Source: G963665925 sp050596425 (GTDB lineage: Bacteria > Bacillota > Clostridia > Peptostreptococcales > Acidaminobacteraceae). From it: a stretch of DNA of 64,000 nt. A model generated the notes under the pieces. It did no database searches. It saw only the letters and a list, made by a program, of their open reading frames with translations, and was not told the DNA's origin. The position numbers and the translations under genes are program-made. Of this stretch, positions 34,160 to 43,068 are shown in pieces. The stretch covers positions 2,480,001 to 2,544,000 of the forward strand of contig NZ_CP192292.1 of assembly GCF_050596425.1 (NCBI RefSeq), in the 5' to 3' direction. Within the stretch, counting starts at the first letter, position 1. Every line of letters starts with the position of its first letter.

Positions 34160-34690
34160 CTATTCGTTTATGTAATCACTGATTTTTTTATGTTCTGAAA
34201 TGTCATTGTGTTTAGAATTGTATATTCTGATGACTTCACGAACAACGTCATCAGACAAATCATCGAGGTAGGGCTCAATATAGTCCCAATTTCCCGTTCT
34301 TTGAATAAGCTTAATGGCATTGTTTTCTAGTTCACTTGTGGTCAAATCAAGGGCCATATTTTGACTGCCTTCGTTGGTTTGAGAAAAGTCTTGCATACTT
34401 AGAATAACAGTGTCAACATCTTGATTCCACTCAACGTCGAAATTGAAATAAGTCATGATCTCTTCAAGTGGCATATAAAGGACTGCTTCACTTCCATCAG
34501 GACTTACAGCTTCTATTAGCTTATGATTAAGGGGCACTTCATTTTGATTGTAGTATACTTTTGAGTCATTAAAATAAACACATTTAACTTTTTCTAGCGC
34601 TGGATCCTCAGATGCGATCGTGACTGTACCAACACATAATAGACCCAGTGTTAGTCCTAAAACAAGACTTTTCAAGTCGATTTTAAACAT
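34160..34690 (-). CDS. secreted stalk-domain-like protein
   Basis: This 176-residue protein has a signal peptide (hydrophobic about residues 9-26, cleavage near 27). Residues 35-95 (VYYNQNEVPLNHKL, VLYMPLEEIMTYFNFDV, DTVIL) resemble the copper-amine-oxidase N-terminal (stalk) domain common in Firmicute surface proteins. The C-terminal part is helical and uncharacterised. Start ATG 34690 is preceded by GAGGTGATCTT. It is convergent with the S41 gene. Confidence 0.62.
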   Translation of the reverse strand: MFKIDLKSLVLGLTLGLLCVGTVTIASEDPALEKVKCVYFNDSKVYYNQNEVPLNHKLIEAVSPDGSEAVLYMPLEEIMTYFNFDVEWNQDVDTVILSMQDFSQTNEGSQNMALDLTTSELENNAIKLIQRTGNWDYIEPYLDDLSDDVVREVIRIYNSKHNDISEHKKISDYINE

Positions 34691-34792
34691 AAGATCACCT
34701 CATTCATATATACCATTTTTATACAGCTATCGTCTTGATCCTATCATAATTTATGAAATATTGAAAGAATCGATACTTGATTTGCAGTTTTA

Positions 34793-34820
34793 TTGACACA
34801 AACTGTATTTTATCTAAGAT
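34793..34820 (+). promoter_or_regulatory. promoter of the permease gene
   Basis: TTGACA and TAAGAT are separated by 16 bases, 49 bases before the ATG. Confidence 0.65.
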
Positions 34821-34869
34821 AGTTAGCATGTATTATTTTTTTAAAAGTCAAATATAGGGAGGCAATTTT

Positions 34870-36081
34870 ATGAAGAAATTTGAAAAGGCGATACCAATTC
34901 TATTTCTAGGTATTTTGATATTTGGCATTGTTCAATCATCACAAAACAATTTTATTGTAGTAAATCAGTTGGTTCAGAAGAGTATGGGCCAGATCATATT
35001 GGTTTTTGCAATGCTTTTACCTATAACTATGGGGGTTGGAATTAATTTTAGTATTATTGTTGGCGCCATGGCCGGACAACTGGGGGCCATTCTAAGTTTA
35101 AACATGGGGCTAGACGGGGGTATATCAGTTTTTGTAGGTTTACTTATAGCAACATGTATAGCACTGATTATTGGTTTTCCTGTGGCCTACTGTATGAAAA
35201 GGGCAGAAAAAAATGCGGTTCTTCTATCCTTGTTTATAGCCTATTTTACAAATGGACTTTACCAAGTTTTAACACTCAATATGTTTGGAACCATTATCAG
35301 AGTTCATAGGGAAGACCTCCTATTGCAAAGTGGCAGTGGACTTCGCAACACAATTGCGCTGGAGGGTTTTAAGTATCTCGCACAAATCAATATTCTCATT
35401 GTTTTAGCTCTGTTTTTTTTCTGTTCTTTAATGATCAAACTATATAAATCTAAAGACAAAATTCATAATTACAACACAGAGTCAGGTATGGCATTTCGCT
35501 CACGACAACTCAGACCCTTCATAAAAGAAATTATCTACCTTTTATTAACCCTTTTTCTTTTATGGGGCCCCTTACCACAAGATCTTACTATGTTTCGACG
35601 TATCCAAGTCTCTATAGTGCCTGTTATTTTATCACTCATAGTCTATATCATTGTTAGATTTGTTCAAAGCCGGTTTAAGGGGATAGAAGACAAGAGAGAT
35701 CAAACATCATATATGAGATATAAAACCATTATTGTCATTATGACCTCGATTGTACTGGCTTCTTGGGGACAGCTTATGAACATTCAGAGTGCAGGAAGTT
35801 TCACCACTTATGGCTCTCATTTGGGTGTGGCCAATATGGCATTACTCGCCTTAATTATAGGTGGCGCTAAACTTGATACAGCGCAATCAAAACACGTTCT
35901 CATAGGATGTTTTCTACTACAAGGTTTTACTCTGGTTTGGCCGGAAATTTCCGCGGCTCTCTTAGGCGACTTTCTGTCGATCGAACCTCTTCGCACACTT
36001 ATAATAAATGGTCTCATCATCTATGCCCTTGTGGTTGACAAGGGGAGAAAGGGACAAAATACCAAGACTGATATCAGCTAA
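34870..36081 (+). CDS. RbsC-like ABC transporter permease
   Basis: This 403-residue integral membrane protein has about ten helices. The segment after the first helix (ITMGVGINFSIIVGAMAGQLGA, residues near 51-72) matches the BPD_transp_2 pattern of ribose/branched-chain permeases. No ATPase or binding-protein gene is adjacent, so it depends on distant partners or has another role. A loop of polar residues near 195-220 is longer than usual. GGGAGGCAATTTT precedes the ATG. Confidence 0.68.
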   Translation: MKKFEKAIPILFLGILIFGIVQSSQNNFIVVNQLVQKSMGQIILVFAMLLPITMGVGINFSIIVGAMAGQLGAILSLNMGLDGGISVFVGLLIATCIALIIGFPVAYCMKRAEKNAVLLSLFIAYFTNGLYQVLTLNMFGTIIRVHREDLLLQSGSGLRNTIALEGFKYLAQINILIVLALFFFCSLMIKLYKSKDKIHNYNTESGMAFRSRQLRPFIKEIIYLLLTLFLLWGPLPQDLTMFRRIQVSIVPVILSLIVYIIVRFVQSRFKGIEDKRDQTSYMRYKTIIVIMTSIVLASWGQLMNIQSAGSFTTYGSHLGVANMALLALIIGGAKLDTAQSKHVLIGCFLLQGFTLVWPEISAALLGDFLSIEPLRTLIINGLIIYALVVDKGRKGQNTKTDIS

Positions 36082-36149
36082 AATCCATTACGAACATGTA
36101 TTTTAAGAAGTATTGAACATATTTGCTTTTAAGTATTAGGGAGGTTTTG

Positions 36150-36962
36150 ATGAAATTATGTACATATAATATATGGAATCATGACAAGAATTTTGACAAG
36201 CGTATAGAAAAGCTTATTGAAGAAATTAATAATGAGGACATTGATATTCTAGCTATGCAGGAAGTTCGCTCACAAAATATTGTTAAGCGCCTTGTCAATG
36301 CATGTGATTTTTCTCATTTCTACTGGAAAAAGTATCATGACTGTCAAGAGGGTCTTGCTATACTGTCAAAGTATGAGATTGTGGACACATGGACAAACTG
36401 GGATGCCTCCACAGACGTTCATAATAGTGGATCCATGATTGTAAGCATAAAATACAATGATATGATTTTAGGTGTATGTAATGTCCATTTAGACCATAAA
36501 AATGCCTTGAACAGGGAAATTGAAATCGTAAAAGCGGTTCAAGCCACTGAAAACTTTCAAACAGACTACAATTTTATTTTAGGGGACTTCAATTGTACGC
36601 CTAAAGCTTCAGTATATGCATATTTGACTGGTCAGTGGTCGATGTTAAATCACGGTACTAAATGGATTGATTTAGGTCAGTCCTATGCATCATTAAAGGG
36701 ACAACCCCCTGGCGTAACCATTGATTACTATAACAATCCAAGGTGGGACAAGAAAGTTGTTCTCGATATACCAGCAAGATTTGATTGGATATTCATAGAA
36801 AGTCCTTATCCCAAACCTCATCCTGAACTAAAAAGTTATAAAGTTATAGGAAAGCAAGGGGCAGAAAATATAACACCTAGTGACCATTATGGTGTCACCC
36901 GTGTCCTAGATTTTGAACCGGTCATATCTGAAAATAGATCCCTTTACAAAGGACGTGAATAA
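36150..36962 (+). CDS. endonuclease/exonuclease/phosphatase family protein
   Basis: This 270-residue EEP-fold hydrolase has LCTYNIWNHD near residues 3-12, the metal-binding Glu in AMQEVRS near 37-43, the catalytic ILGDFNCTP near 142-150, and TPSDHYGVT near 243-251. Substrates in this fold range from nucleic acids to phosphoinositides and sphingomyelin. ATG 36150 has GGGAGG upstream; an in-frame earlier start at 36123 has none. The stop abuts the ATG of the next gene, so they are cotranscribed. Confidence 0.85.
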   Translation: MKLCTYNIWNHDKNFDKRIEKLIEEINNEDIDILAMQEVRSQNIVKRLVNACDFSHFYWKKYHDCQEGLAILSKYEIVDTWTNWDASTDVHNSGSMIVSIKYNDMILGVCNVHLDHKNALNREIEIVKAVQATENFQTDYNFILGDFNCTPKASVYAYLTGQWSMLNHGTKWIDLGQSYASLKGQPPGVTIDYYNNPRWDKKVVLDIPARFDWIFIESPYPKPHPELKSYKVIGKQGAENITPSDHYGVTRVLDFEPVISENRSLYKGRE

Positions 36963-37457
36963 ATGATTTATGGCGATAAAGTAAATTTGTATCCTTTAGA
37001 TCCTGTGGAACTTTCCTTGATTTTAAAGAAGTCTTATGAGTCATTTGATTTTAATATGGTAGATTTTGAAGTCACTCGTGATCAGGCTAAGGCCATTGAA
37101 AAGAAAATCTTAAAAATCAATAAGCTTCCAGATAGTGACATCAACTATTTAACTTATTATTTGATCATCGAGAAATTTTCGAATAAAGGAATCGGACTGA
37201 TAGGATTTAAGGGACTTGATGAAGAAAAAACAGCGGAGATTGGTTATGGCATTACAAGGCAATATGAAGGTCAAGGGCTTACAAGTGCAGCCTTAAAAAC
37301 TTTATTGAAGTGGGTAAAAACACAGGGGCAATGTCAACGGGTGACCGCCACTAGAGTTTTAAAGAGTAACTATGGTTCACAGAAGGTACTTGAAAAAAAT
37401 GGCTTTAAGAAAAGCAAGGAAGACGCGTATGAATTAACTTATATGAGAGTTTTGTAA
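36963..37457 (+). CDS. GNAT family N-acetyltransferase (RimJ/L type)
   Basis: This 164-residue protein is an Acetyltransf_3-type GNAT. It has IGLIGFKGL near residues 76-84, IGYGITRQYEGQGLTSAALK near 92-111 (acetyl-CoA loop EGQGLT) and LEKNGFKKSKE near 141-151. It may acetylate ribosomal-protein or other amines. It begins at the base after the stop of the EEP gene and is followed by a methyltransferase after 13 bases, so the three genes form an operon. Confidence 0.84.
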   Translation: MIYGDKVNLYPLDPVELSLILKKSYESFDFNMVDFEVTRDQAKAIEKKILKINKLPDSDINYLTYYLIIEKFSNKGIGLIGFKGLDEEKTAEIGYGITRQYEGQGLTSAALKTLLKWVKTQGQCQRVTATRVLKSNYGSQKVLEKNGFKKSKEDAYELTYMRVL

Positions 37458-37470
37458 TGGGGAGGCTACC

Positions 37471-38088
37471 ATGAACAAGGGCGAGCGTTATGATCAAATG
37501 ACTTTTCATCCAGACAATGATCCTCTAAAATGTTTTGAGAATTATTCTCTAAACATGGAGTTTATCCAGGCAAAACTCCTGTCATACAAACCAGAGCGGA
37601 TTCTTGATCTAGGATGTGGCACTGGTAATTTGACGGGACATCTAAGCAAAAGGGTTGAGGTTATAGGTCTTGATCAATCTCCTGAAATGCTTCAGCAGCT
37701 TAAAAAGAAGTATCCTGAGATGACTTGTATACAAGCGGATGGTATAAAGTGGTTGGAAGCTTTTAAATTTAAAGAGAATGATATACTGGCAAGTTCATTT
37801 GTTCTGCATGGCATTAAGCAAAAGGAGAAGCTGTACAAACTTTTTTTAAATGCATTGCAAGAGGGTGCAAGAATCATTCTTATGGATTATTGTTTTGAAA
37901 GCCAAGCTCTGAAAGACAATTTTGTACAAACATTAATTGAGGAACATAGGATGGACCTGTTTGCATTCATAAATAGCAAACACTATCTCTACATAAATAA
38001 ATTCAAGGAGTGGTGTGACCATCATAATATTAAAATCGAAATTCATAAACATACGCACTGGATATACTCTATGGATCTTTCTTTGTAA
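37471..38088 (+). CDS. class I SAM-dependent methyltransferase
   Basis: This 205-residue protein has motif I ILDLGCGTGNLT near residues 40-51, VIGLDQSPEML near 62-72 and IQADGIKWLE near 85-94. GGGAGGCTACC precedes the ATG. It is the last gene of the operon starting at 36150. The substrate is unknown. Confidence 0.84.
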   Translation: MNKGERYDQMTFHPDNDPLKCFENYSLNMEFIQAKLLSYKPERILDLGCGTGNLTGHLSKRVEVIGLDQSPEMLQQLKKKYPEMTCIQADGIKWLEAFKFKENDILASSFVLHGIKQKEKLYKLFLNALQEGARIILMDYCFESQALKDNFVQTLIEEHRMDLFAFINSKHYLYINKFKEWCDHHNIKIEIHKHTHWIYSMDLSL

Positions 38089-38196
38089 TCTGACAGATTG
38101 AATACTTTTGTTTTCAGAATAAGGTAATATGGGTAAAACAAGTATACAAATCATTGATTCCTAAAAGCTATTGAGAGTATATACTGAGGTGTTCTT

Positions 38197-39660
38197 ATGA
38201 ATAAAAATGTAATAACACAATTTGAAAGTTCTGAGATCAAGAAAATTGTAGAACCAATCTTACAAAATATGGACTTAGCGGAACTTACTATTAAGAATTA
38301 CGAAGAGTTCTTTCATGCGCTTATTCATGTGAAGCCAAAACTTTTTCTTGTAGAAATAGACACAGAATACAATCCTTATTTAAAAATCATAAAAATTATG
38401 AAGAAATCAATCGTTACAAAAGATGTTCCTATTATGGTGATCACTTCATCAACCGATAGAAAACTACTTGATTTAATCAGTTCTCTTGATATAGAGTCCC
38501 TTGTCTATCCACCGCTTCATGAAAGCATAATTAAACTTTATGTTACCAACACAATGAACACAATGACTTGTAAAGAGAGCGCACAAGTCCATCAAGACCT
38601 GCAAACTGTCCAATCTGTCATGATTTCAAGTCTAGCTTCCTTAGCTGAGTATAGAGATCCAGAAACAGGTGAGCACATAAAACGGACACAAAATTATGTC
38701 AAGGCTCTGGCCACAACTTTAAGGCGAAAGGGATTCTTTGCTGAAGAACTCACAATAGAGAATATTGAAGCCATGTACATGTCGGTGCCCCTCCATGATA
38801 TTGGTAAGGTGGGAATTCGTGATGAAATACTCTTAAAACCCGGACGACTGACAGATGACGAGTTTGAGATTATGAAAACCCATGCCTTGTTAGGCTACGA
38901 GGCTATTATGAAAGTTGGCAATAAACTTAAAAACAACACGTTTCTAGAATATGCTGCAGATGTGGCTTATACCCACCATGAAAAATATGACGGATCAGGA
39001 TACCCTCGCGGTCTGAAAGGGGATGACATCCCACTTATAGGGCGCCTCATGGCCGTTGCAGATGTGTATGATGCACTGACCAGTAAACGGGTTTACAAAG
39101 AAGCCATGAGCCATGATGAAGCCATGACTATCATCAAAAATGGTATCGGCAAACATTTTGATCCCACGATTGTTGAATGTGCACTTTCATTAGAGTCAAC
39201 CTTTCAAAATATCTCTCACACGTATAAGGATAAAACCTCTGAAGATTCGACATTCACTCAACTTGTTGATCTGTATGAAACTGGACTGCTCAAAAAAATA
39301 CTTGTGGTCGAAGACAGTCGTATTGTTCGTGAGATAACAAGAAATCAGTTGCAAGCATTGGGTTTTGAGGTCGATGAAGCCTTCAATGGCATAGAAGGCT
39401 ACAAAGCCGTCGAGAAAAATGACTATGATATGGTTCTTTTAGATATTGAAATGCCAAAGATGAATGGCTATGAAATGGCTTCAAAAATACGATTAGGAAA
39501 TAAACGACCTATAATGATTGCAATGACAGCCGCCGATTACAATATTACGGTCGAGGAACTACAGGATTATGGTATATCGGGACTCATACTTAAACCTCTT
39601 GATTTTAACAGACTGGCCACACTATTTCTGGAAGCCAAGAGATCCGAACAAGAGGGATAA
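38197..39660 (+). CDS. HD-GYP cyclic-di-GMP phosphodiesterase with two receiver domains
   Basis: This 487-residue signalling protein has three parts. Residues 1-120 form a receiver-like domain with an Asp in FLVEIDTEY. Residues 135-330 form an HD-GYP domain with LHDIGKVG near 192-199, THHEKYDGSGYPRGLKG near 254-270 and VADVYDALTS near 285-294. Residues 365-487 form a typical C-terminal receiver with MVLLDIEMPKMNG, the phospho-accepting Asp near 424. It degrades cyclic di-GMP under control of phosphorylation. No histidine kinase is adjacent. Confidence 0.92.
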   Translation: MNKNVITQFESSEIKKIVEPILQNMDLAELTIKNYEEFFHALIHVKPKLFLVEIDTEYNPYLKIIKIMKKSIVTKDVPIMVITSSTDRKLLDLISSLDIESLVYPPLHESIIKLYVTNTMNTMTCKESAQVHQDLQTVQSVMISSLASLAEYRDPETGEHIKRTQNYVKALATTLRRKGFFAEELTIENIEAMYMSVPLHDIGKVGIRDEILLKPGRLTDDEFEIMKTHALLGYEAIMKVGNKLKNNTFLEYAADVAYTHHEKYDGSGYPRGLKGDDIPLIGRLMAVADVYDALTSKRVYKEAMSHDEAMTIIKNGIGKHFDPTIVECALSLESTFQNISHTYKDKTSEDSTFTQLVDLYETGLLKKILVVEDSRIVREITRNQLQALGFEVDEAFNGIEGYKAVEKNDYDMVLLDIEMPKMNGYEMASKIRLGNKRPIMIAMTAADYNITVEELQDYGISGLILKPLDFNRLATLFLEAKRSEQEG

Positions 39661-39763
39661 ATAAGAGCTATAAGCTGTAAGCATTCCAAAATAACATGTA
39701 ATGCAGAAAATCGTTTAAGTCTTGTATCAAGTGTGCATGACATAAGCGGTTTCTTTGTAATTA

Positions 39764-39772
39764 TGTTAAAAT
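39764..39772 (+). promoter_or_regulatory. extended -10 promoter of the HELMH protein gene
   Basis: TGTTAAAAT is preceded by TA, the organism's common extended -10 form. A perfect 7 bp hairpin ATAGATC/GATCTAT at 39796-39813 follows in the leader. Confidence 0.5.
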
Positions 39773-39847
39773 ATAACATATCAGACCATCATCCCATAGA
39801 TCATACGATCTATAGGTGGACTTAACAACTAGACAGGAGAGATGATC

Positions 39848-40291
39848 ATGCTATTTCAATCAATAGAGGAAGTTGAAGATATTCTAAAGAGGTGGCAAAG
39901 CATTCTTAAGCTATCAGATTGGGACATATCTATATATGAAGTACAAAAGCCGTGGAGAAAAACAGGAGATATTAAAATTGATTCTGATGACAGGCAAGCC
40001 ATTCTAATGCTGAATAATTATGACCCAAAATCTGATGATTTAGAAGCCTTGATTGTTCATGAGCTTATGCATTTAAAATTGTGGGGGCTTGACCAAACCA
40101 TTGAACAGCTTATAGATATTGTTTTTGGTAATAATGAAGATGATCCCAAAAGAGAGTATGCAATGACGAAATTTATGGAAGTATTAGAGCCGACAGTGGA
40201 AGACCTAACCAAAAGTCTTCTAACACTTAGTGGTAAAAATATTCGTTCTCCTAAAAGAATTCAGCACTTAGTTGATGAAGAAATTTCCTAG
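39848..40291 (+). CDS. zincin-like protein with HExxH motif
   Basis: This 147-residue protein has a metal-binding HELMH near residues 75-79 in LIVHELMHLKL. It has no signal peptide and acts in the cytoplasm. The size and spacing resemble small zincin-like domains of unknown substrate. ATG 39848 has AGGAG 8 bases upstream; ATG 39842 lies too close to it. Confidence 0.72.
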   Translation: MLFQSIEEVEDILKRWQSILKLSDWDISIYEVQKPWRKTGDIKIDSDDRQAILMLNNYDPKSDDLEALIVHELMHLKLWGLDQTIEQLIDIVFGNNEDDPKREYAMTKFMEVLEPTVEDLTKSLLTLSGKNIRSPKRIQHLVDEEIS

Positions 40292-40363
40292 AAGAATTCG
40301 GAATTTATATATACTCATAATGATGAGCGTGTGAAAATGGAAAAGCAAAAAGGTAGGCTAAAA

Positions 40364-41146
40364 ATGATAGTACAACATAATGTCAATCAATCCATTAACC
40401 ACTTGCTTGATCTTATCTGGTATGTTCATGAAACAGATTTACCCCTAGAACGGCAAGAGGATATTATAGTGCCCTCAGGGCATATACATATTGTCTATAA
40501 CTTCATGGATCCTTATTTTCTAAAGACACCAAAGGGGCTTCTTCAAGTTCCTGATATTGTTCTTGTAGGTCAATTTAAGAAAGCCATGCATATTCAATAT
40601 GGTAAAGACGTCAAGCAACTTGGACTGGCATTTTCACCCACTGCGTTCAGAAAGCTATTCGGTGAAGTGAGTGGTCTATATATGGAAACTATGGTGGATT
40701 GTCATCTAATGAGTGGTATGAAAGGTCTTCATGATGTCATCCTCAAAATTGTTGATGAGTCCCACAGCCCAGATGAAATCATTGAGTCCACTGAGAAATA
40801 CTTTACATCTTTGTCGATTGAAGACACAAATGAGAAAGTATACGATGACATGATTGTCTATATAGAGTCCCGAAAAGGACTAATTGATGTCTCACAAATG
40901 GCGTATCATTTCGGTTATTCAATGAGTGCACTGGAACGAAATTTCAAAAAAGTACTTGGACTCACACCTAAGGCTTATGCCAATATAGTTCGTTTTCGAT
41001 ATGCAGTGCTCGAAGAGGATCCAACATGTCTTTTTTACGACCAGTCCCACTACATAAAAAACTGCAAAAAGTATACAGGTAAAATTCCAGCTGATTTAAG
41101 TCAATCAGAAGAAATATCCTTACTCAATATGCTCAACATGAAATGA
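40364..41146 (+). CDS. AraC family transcriptional regulator
   Basis: This 260-residue regulator has an N-terminal DUF6597-type sensor domain (VPSGHIHIVYNF near 37-48, VLVGQF near 66-71, LGLAFSPTAFRKLFG near 89-103) and a C-terminal AraC double helix-turn-helix near 160-240 (VSQMAYHFGYSMSALERNFKKVLG). The ATG at 40364 gives the expected domain start and has an AGG-rich site upstream; the GTG at 40331 would add 11 residues without support. Confidence 0.85.
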   Translation: MIVQHNVNQSINHLLDLIWYVHETDLPLERQEDIIVPSGHIHIVYNFMDPYFLKTPKGLLQVPDIVLVGQFKKAMHIQYGKDVKQLGLAFSPTAFRKLFGEVSGLYMETMVDCHLMSGMKGLHDVILKIVDESHSPDEIIESTEKYFTSLSIEDTNEKVYDDMIVYIESRKGLIDVSQMAYHFGYSMSALERNFKKVLGLTPKAYANIVRFRYAVLEEDPTCLFYDQSHYIKNCKKYTGKIPADLSQSEEISLLNMLNMK

Positions 41147-41282
41147 TATGGATAATTTACATTATATTTTAAGCCGTTCATGTTGATGATTTTTTACAAT
41201 ACACATCTTATAAACTCTAGTAAACTACAATCAATAAATCAAGTTGTCAAAGTAGAGAAAGAAGCTAGAGTGGAGGCATCTT

Positions 41283-42035
41283 ATGAAAATAGCGGTATTT
41301 TATTACTTTACAGGATCAGGCAATACACTGAAGGCTATGGATGCTGTAAAAAAAGTTTTTGAATACAATAACATAGCGGTTAGAGCCCTAAAAATAGAAG
41401 AAAGTGGTGGACTTGAAACCATTGAGGAGGATATTCTTGGACTTTTCTTTCCGGTGGCCATACAGTCAACTTTTCCCCTTGTATGGGACTTTATTTATGA
41501 GCTTCCCAATGTACAAAGCAAAAAGGTGTTTATGCTGGACACCATGGAGCAGTTTTCTGGTGGCATTGTTGGGCCAGTAAAAAAGGTTCTCAAAGAAAAG
41601 GGTTATGAATGCATTGGGGCTATGGAACTCAAGATGGGGAGCAGCATGCAGGTGAAAACCACTGACTTGGAGGCCATCGAAAAGAAGAATCATGACGCAT
41701 TAGAATTGGCACGACAATATGCTGAAAACCTGATTTTGGGTAAGACCCATTGGCCACGGGTTCCAATTTTATCAGACCTCATGCGTGGTATATCAAAGGA
41801 CCGAAAAATTTGGACCACAACCAGCAAGAATCTGGAAATTCAACATGCCAACTGTATTCGATGTGGACTCTGTATAAAGAAATGTCCTGTAAATGCCCTT
41901 TCATTGCCAAGTAATAAAGTGGTCCTAGATCACAATGTATGCAATGTCTGTATGCGTTGTACACACATCTGTCCTAAAGATGCCTTTTTGTATAAAACAA
42001 AAAATGTTGTTCATTTTAATAAGACGATACAATAA
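41283..42035 (+). CDS. EFR1-type flavodoxin-ferredoxin protein
   Basis: This 250-residue protein has an N-terminal flavodoxin-like domain (FYYFTGSGNTLKA near 6-18, the FMN phosphate loop) and two C-terminal 4Fe-4S clusters: CIRCGLCIKKCP near 191-202 and CNVCMRCTHICP near 220-231. It carries electrons from ferredoxin-type donors to a flavin. GGAGGCATCTT precedes ATG 41283. It is a single gene. Confidence 0.9.
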   Translation: MKIAVFYYFTGSGNTLKAMDAVKKVFEYNNIAVRALKIEESGGLETIEEDILGLFFPVAIQSTFPLVWDFIYELPNVQSKKVFMLDTMEQFSGGIVGPVKKVLKEKGYECIGAMELKMGSSMQVKTTDLEAIEKKNHDALELARQYAENLILGKTHWPRVPILSDLMRGISKDRKIWTTTSKNLEIQHANCIRCGLCIKKCPVNALSLPSNKVVLDHNVCNVCMRCTHICPKDAFLYKTKNVVHFNKTIQ

Positions 42036-42148
42036 AGAGGCTTATAAGGTCTTATGATTCATATATCGTAGTGTCCCCCTAGACAAGAATATTGACTTAC
42101 TGTAAAGTATAAGAGCATCTAAGGACAATCATAGAATAGGGGTAAATT

Positions 42149-42985
42149 ATGAAAAAAATCGTCGTTATTGAGACAACTGATTTTTTAAGAATACAGATTG
42201 AAAAATTGTTAGTGAATTTTGGCTATGACAATGCTGAGGTTTTAAGTGGGCTTTTAAGAAATAGTGTTATGCCAACTTTTTTAGGCGCAGACCTTATAAT
42301 AATGGACCTGGATAACTTTAGCCTAGATATTGTTGACTTGATACAAAAGATTAGAGCCGAGCATGCGCTTTTTCAAATTCCAATTATTCTCTTGAGCGGA
42401 CAATCAGATATAAAAACGCTAAAAAGAGCTATACAAGCTGGTTGTAATGACTTTATCATAAAACCAATGAACAATGACATACTCATGCAGAAAATCCACA
42501 AGGCCCTTAAACGGACTTCTGAGACAGCCCTGCAAGAAAGTATTCTTTCAAAAGCATCGAGAGTGGAAGCAAAAAATATTGCAAAACTTACATGGAGTAA
42601 ATCCTTTCAAATTGGCATTGAAGAAATCGATCAAGACCATAAGGCGATTATTGATAACTATCAAAAGCTTTATGATCAAATGAAACTGGGGCAGGGCCAT
42701 GACTACTATAGGGAAGTGGTCCACTTTATGTCAAAATACATTAACGAACACTTTCAACGCGAGGAAGCATTTCATAAAAGAATTGATTATGATAAACGAC
42801 TGGAACATAAGGCGCTTCATGACGATTTCAAAAGACAGATCGATTTATTTATCGAGGATGTGAAAGATGATGCCGCAGATAATGAAGACTTGATTCGACT
42901 CAACTTATTTCTTAGAAACTGGATTATGCACCACATACTTATTGAAGATCTCAAAGTAGGCGAAAGTTATTTAAAAAGACAATAA
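42149..42985 (+). CDS. response-regulator receiver fused to bacteriohemerythrin
   Basis: This 278-residue protein has two domains. The receiver domain (residues 1-120) has acidic IIMDLDNF (phospho-accepting Asp near 52) and the conserved Lys in FIIKPMN near 109. The hemerythrin domain (about 148-275) has the di-iron ligands: IDQDHKAI, EHFQREEAF, LEHKALHDD and WIMHHILIED. It probably binds oxygen at the iron pair and relays or responds to phosphorylation. No kinase gene is adjacent. GGGGTAAATT precedes the ATG. Confidence 0.9.
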   Translation: MKKIVVIETTDFLRIQIEKLLVNFGYDNAEVLSGLLRNSVMPTFLGADLIIMDLDNFSLDIVDLIQKIRAEHALFQIPIILLSGQSDIKTLKRAIQAGCNDFIIKPMNNDILMQKIHKALKRTSETALQESILSKASRVEAKNIAKLTWSKSFQIGIEEIDQDHKAIIDNYQKLYDQMKLGQGHDYYREVVHFMSKYINEHFQREEAFHKRIDYDKRLEHKALHDDFKRQIDLFIEDVKDDAADNEDLIRLNLFLRNWIMHHILIEDLKVGESYLKRQ

Positions 42986-43003
42986 ACATTTGTGTGATAA
43001 AAA

Positions 43004-43041
43004 AAGGCCCATTTGAGCATTTGTTTGCTTAAATGGGCCTT
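43004..43041. terminator. bidirectional terminator
   Basis: A 15 bp stem with one bulge, AAGGCCCATTT..AGC/GCTTAAATGGGCCTT, is flanked by A and T tracts and lies between convergent genes. Confidence 0.85.
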
Positions 43042-43068
43042 AATGATTTTTTATTCAAAGACCAAAGT

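Noticed and set aside
41180..41362. Open frame just before the flavodoxin-ferredoxin gene
   Set aside because: It overlaps the true start at 41283, which has an ideal ribosome site; no signal precedes this frame.
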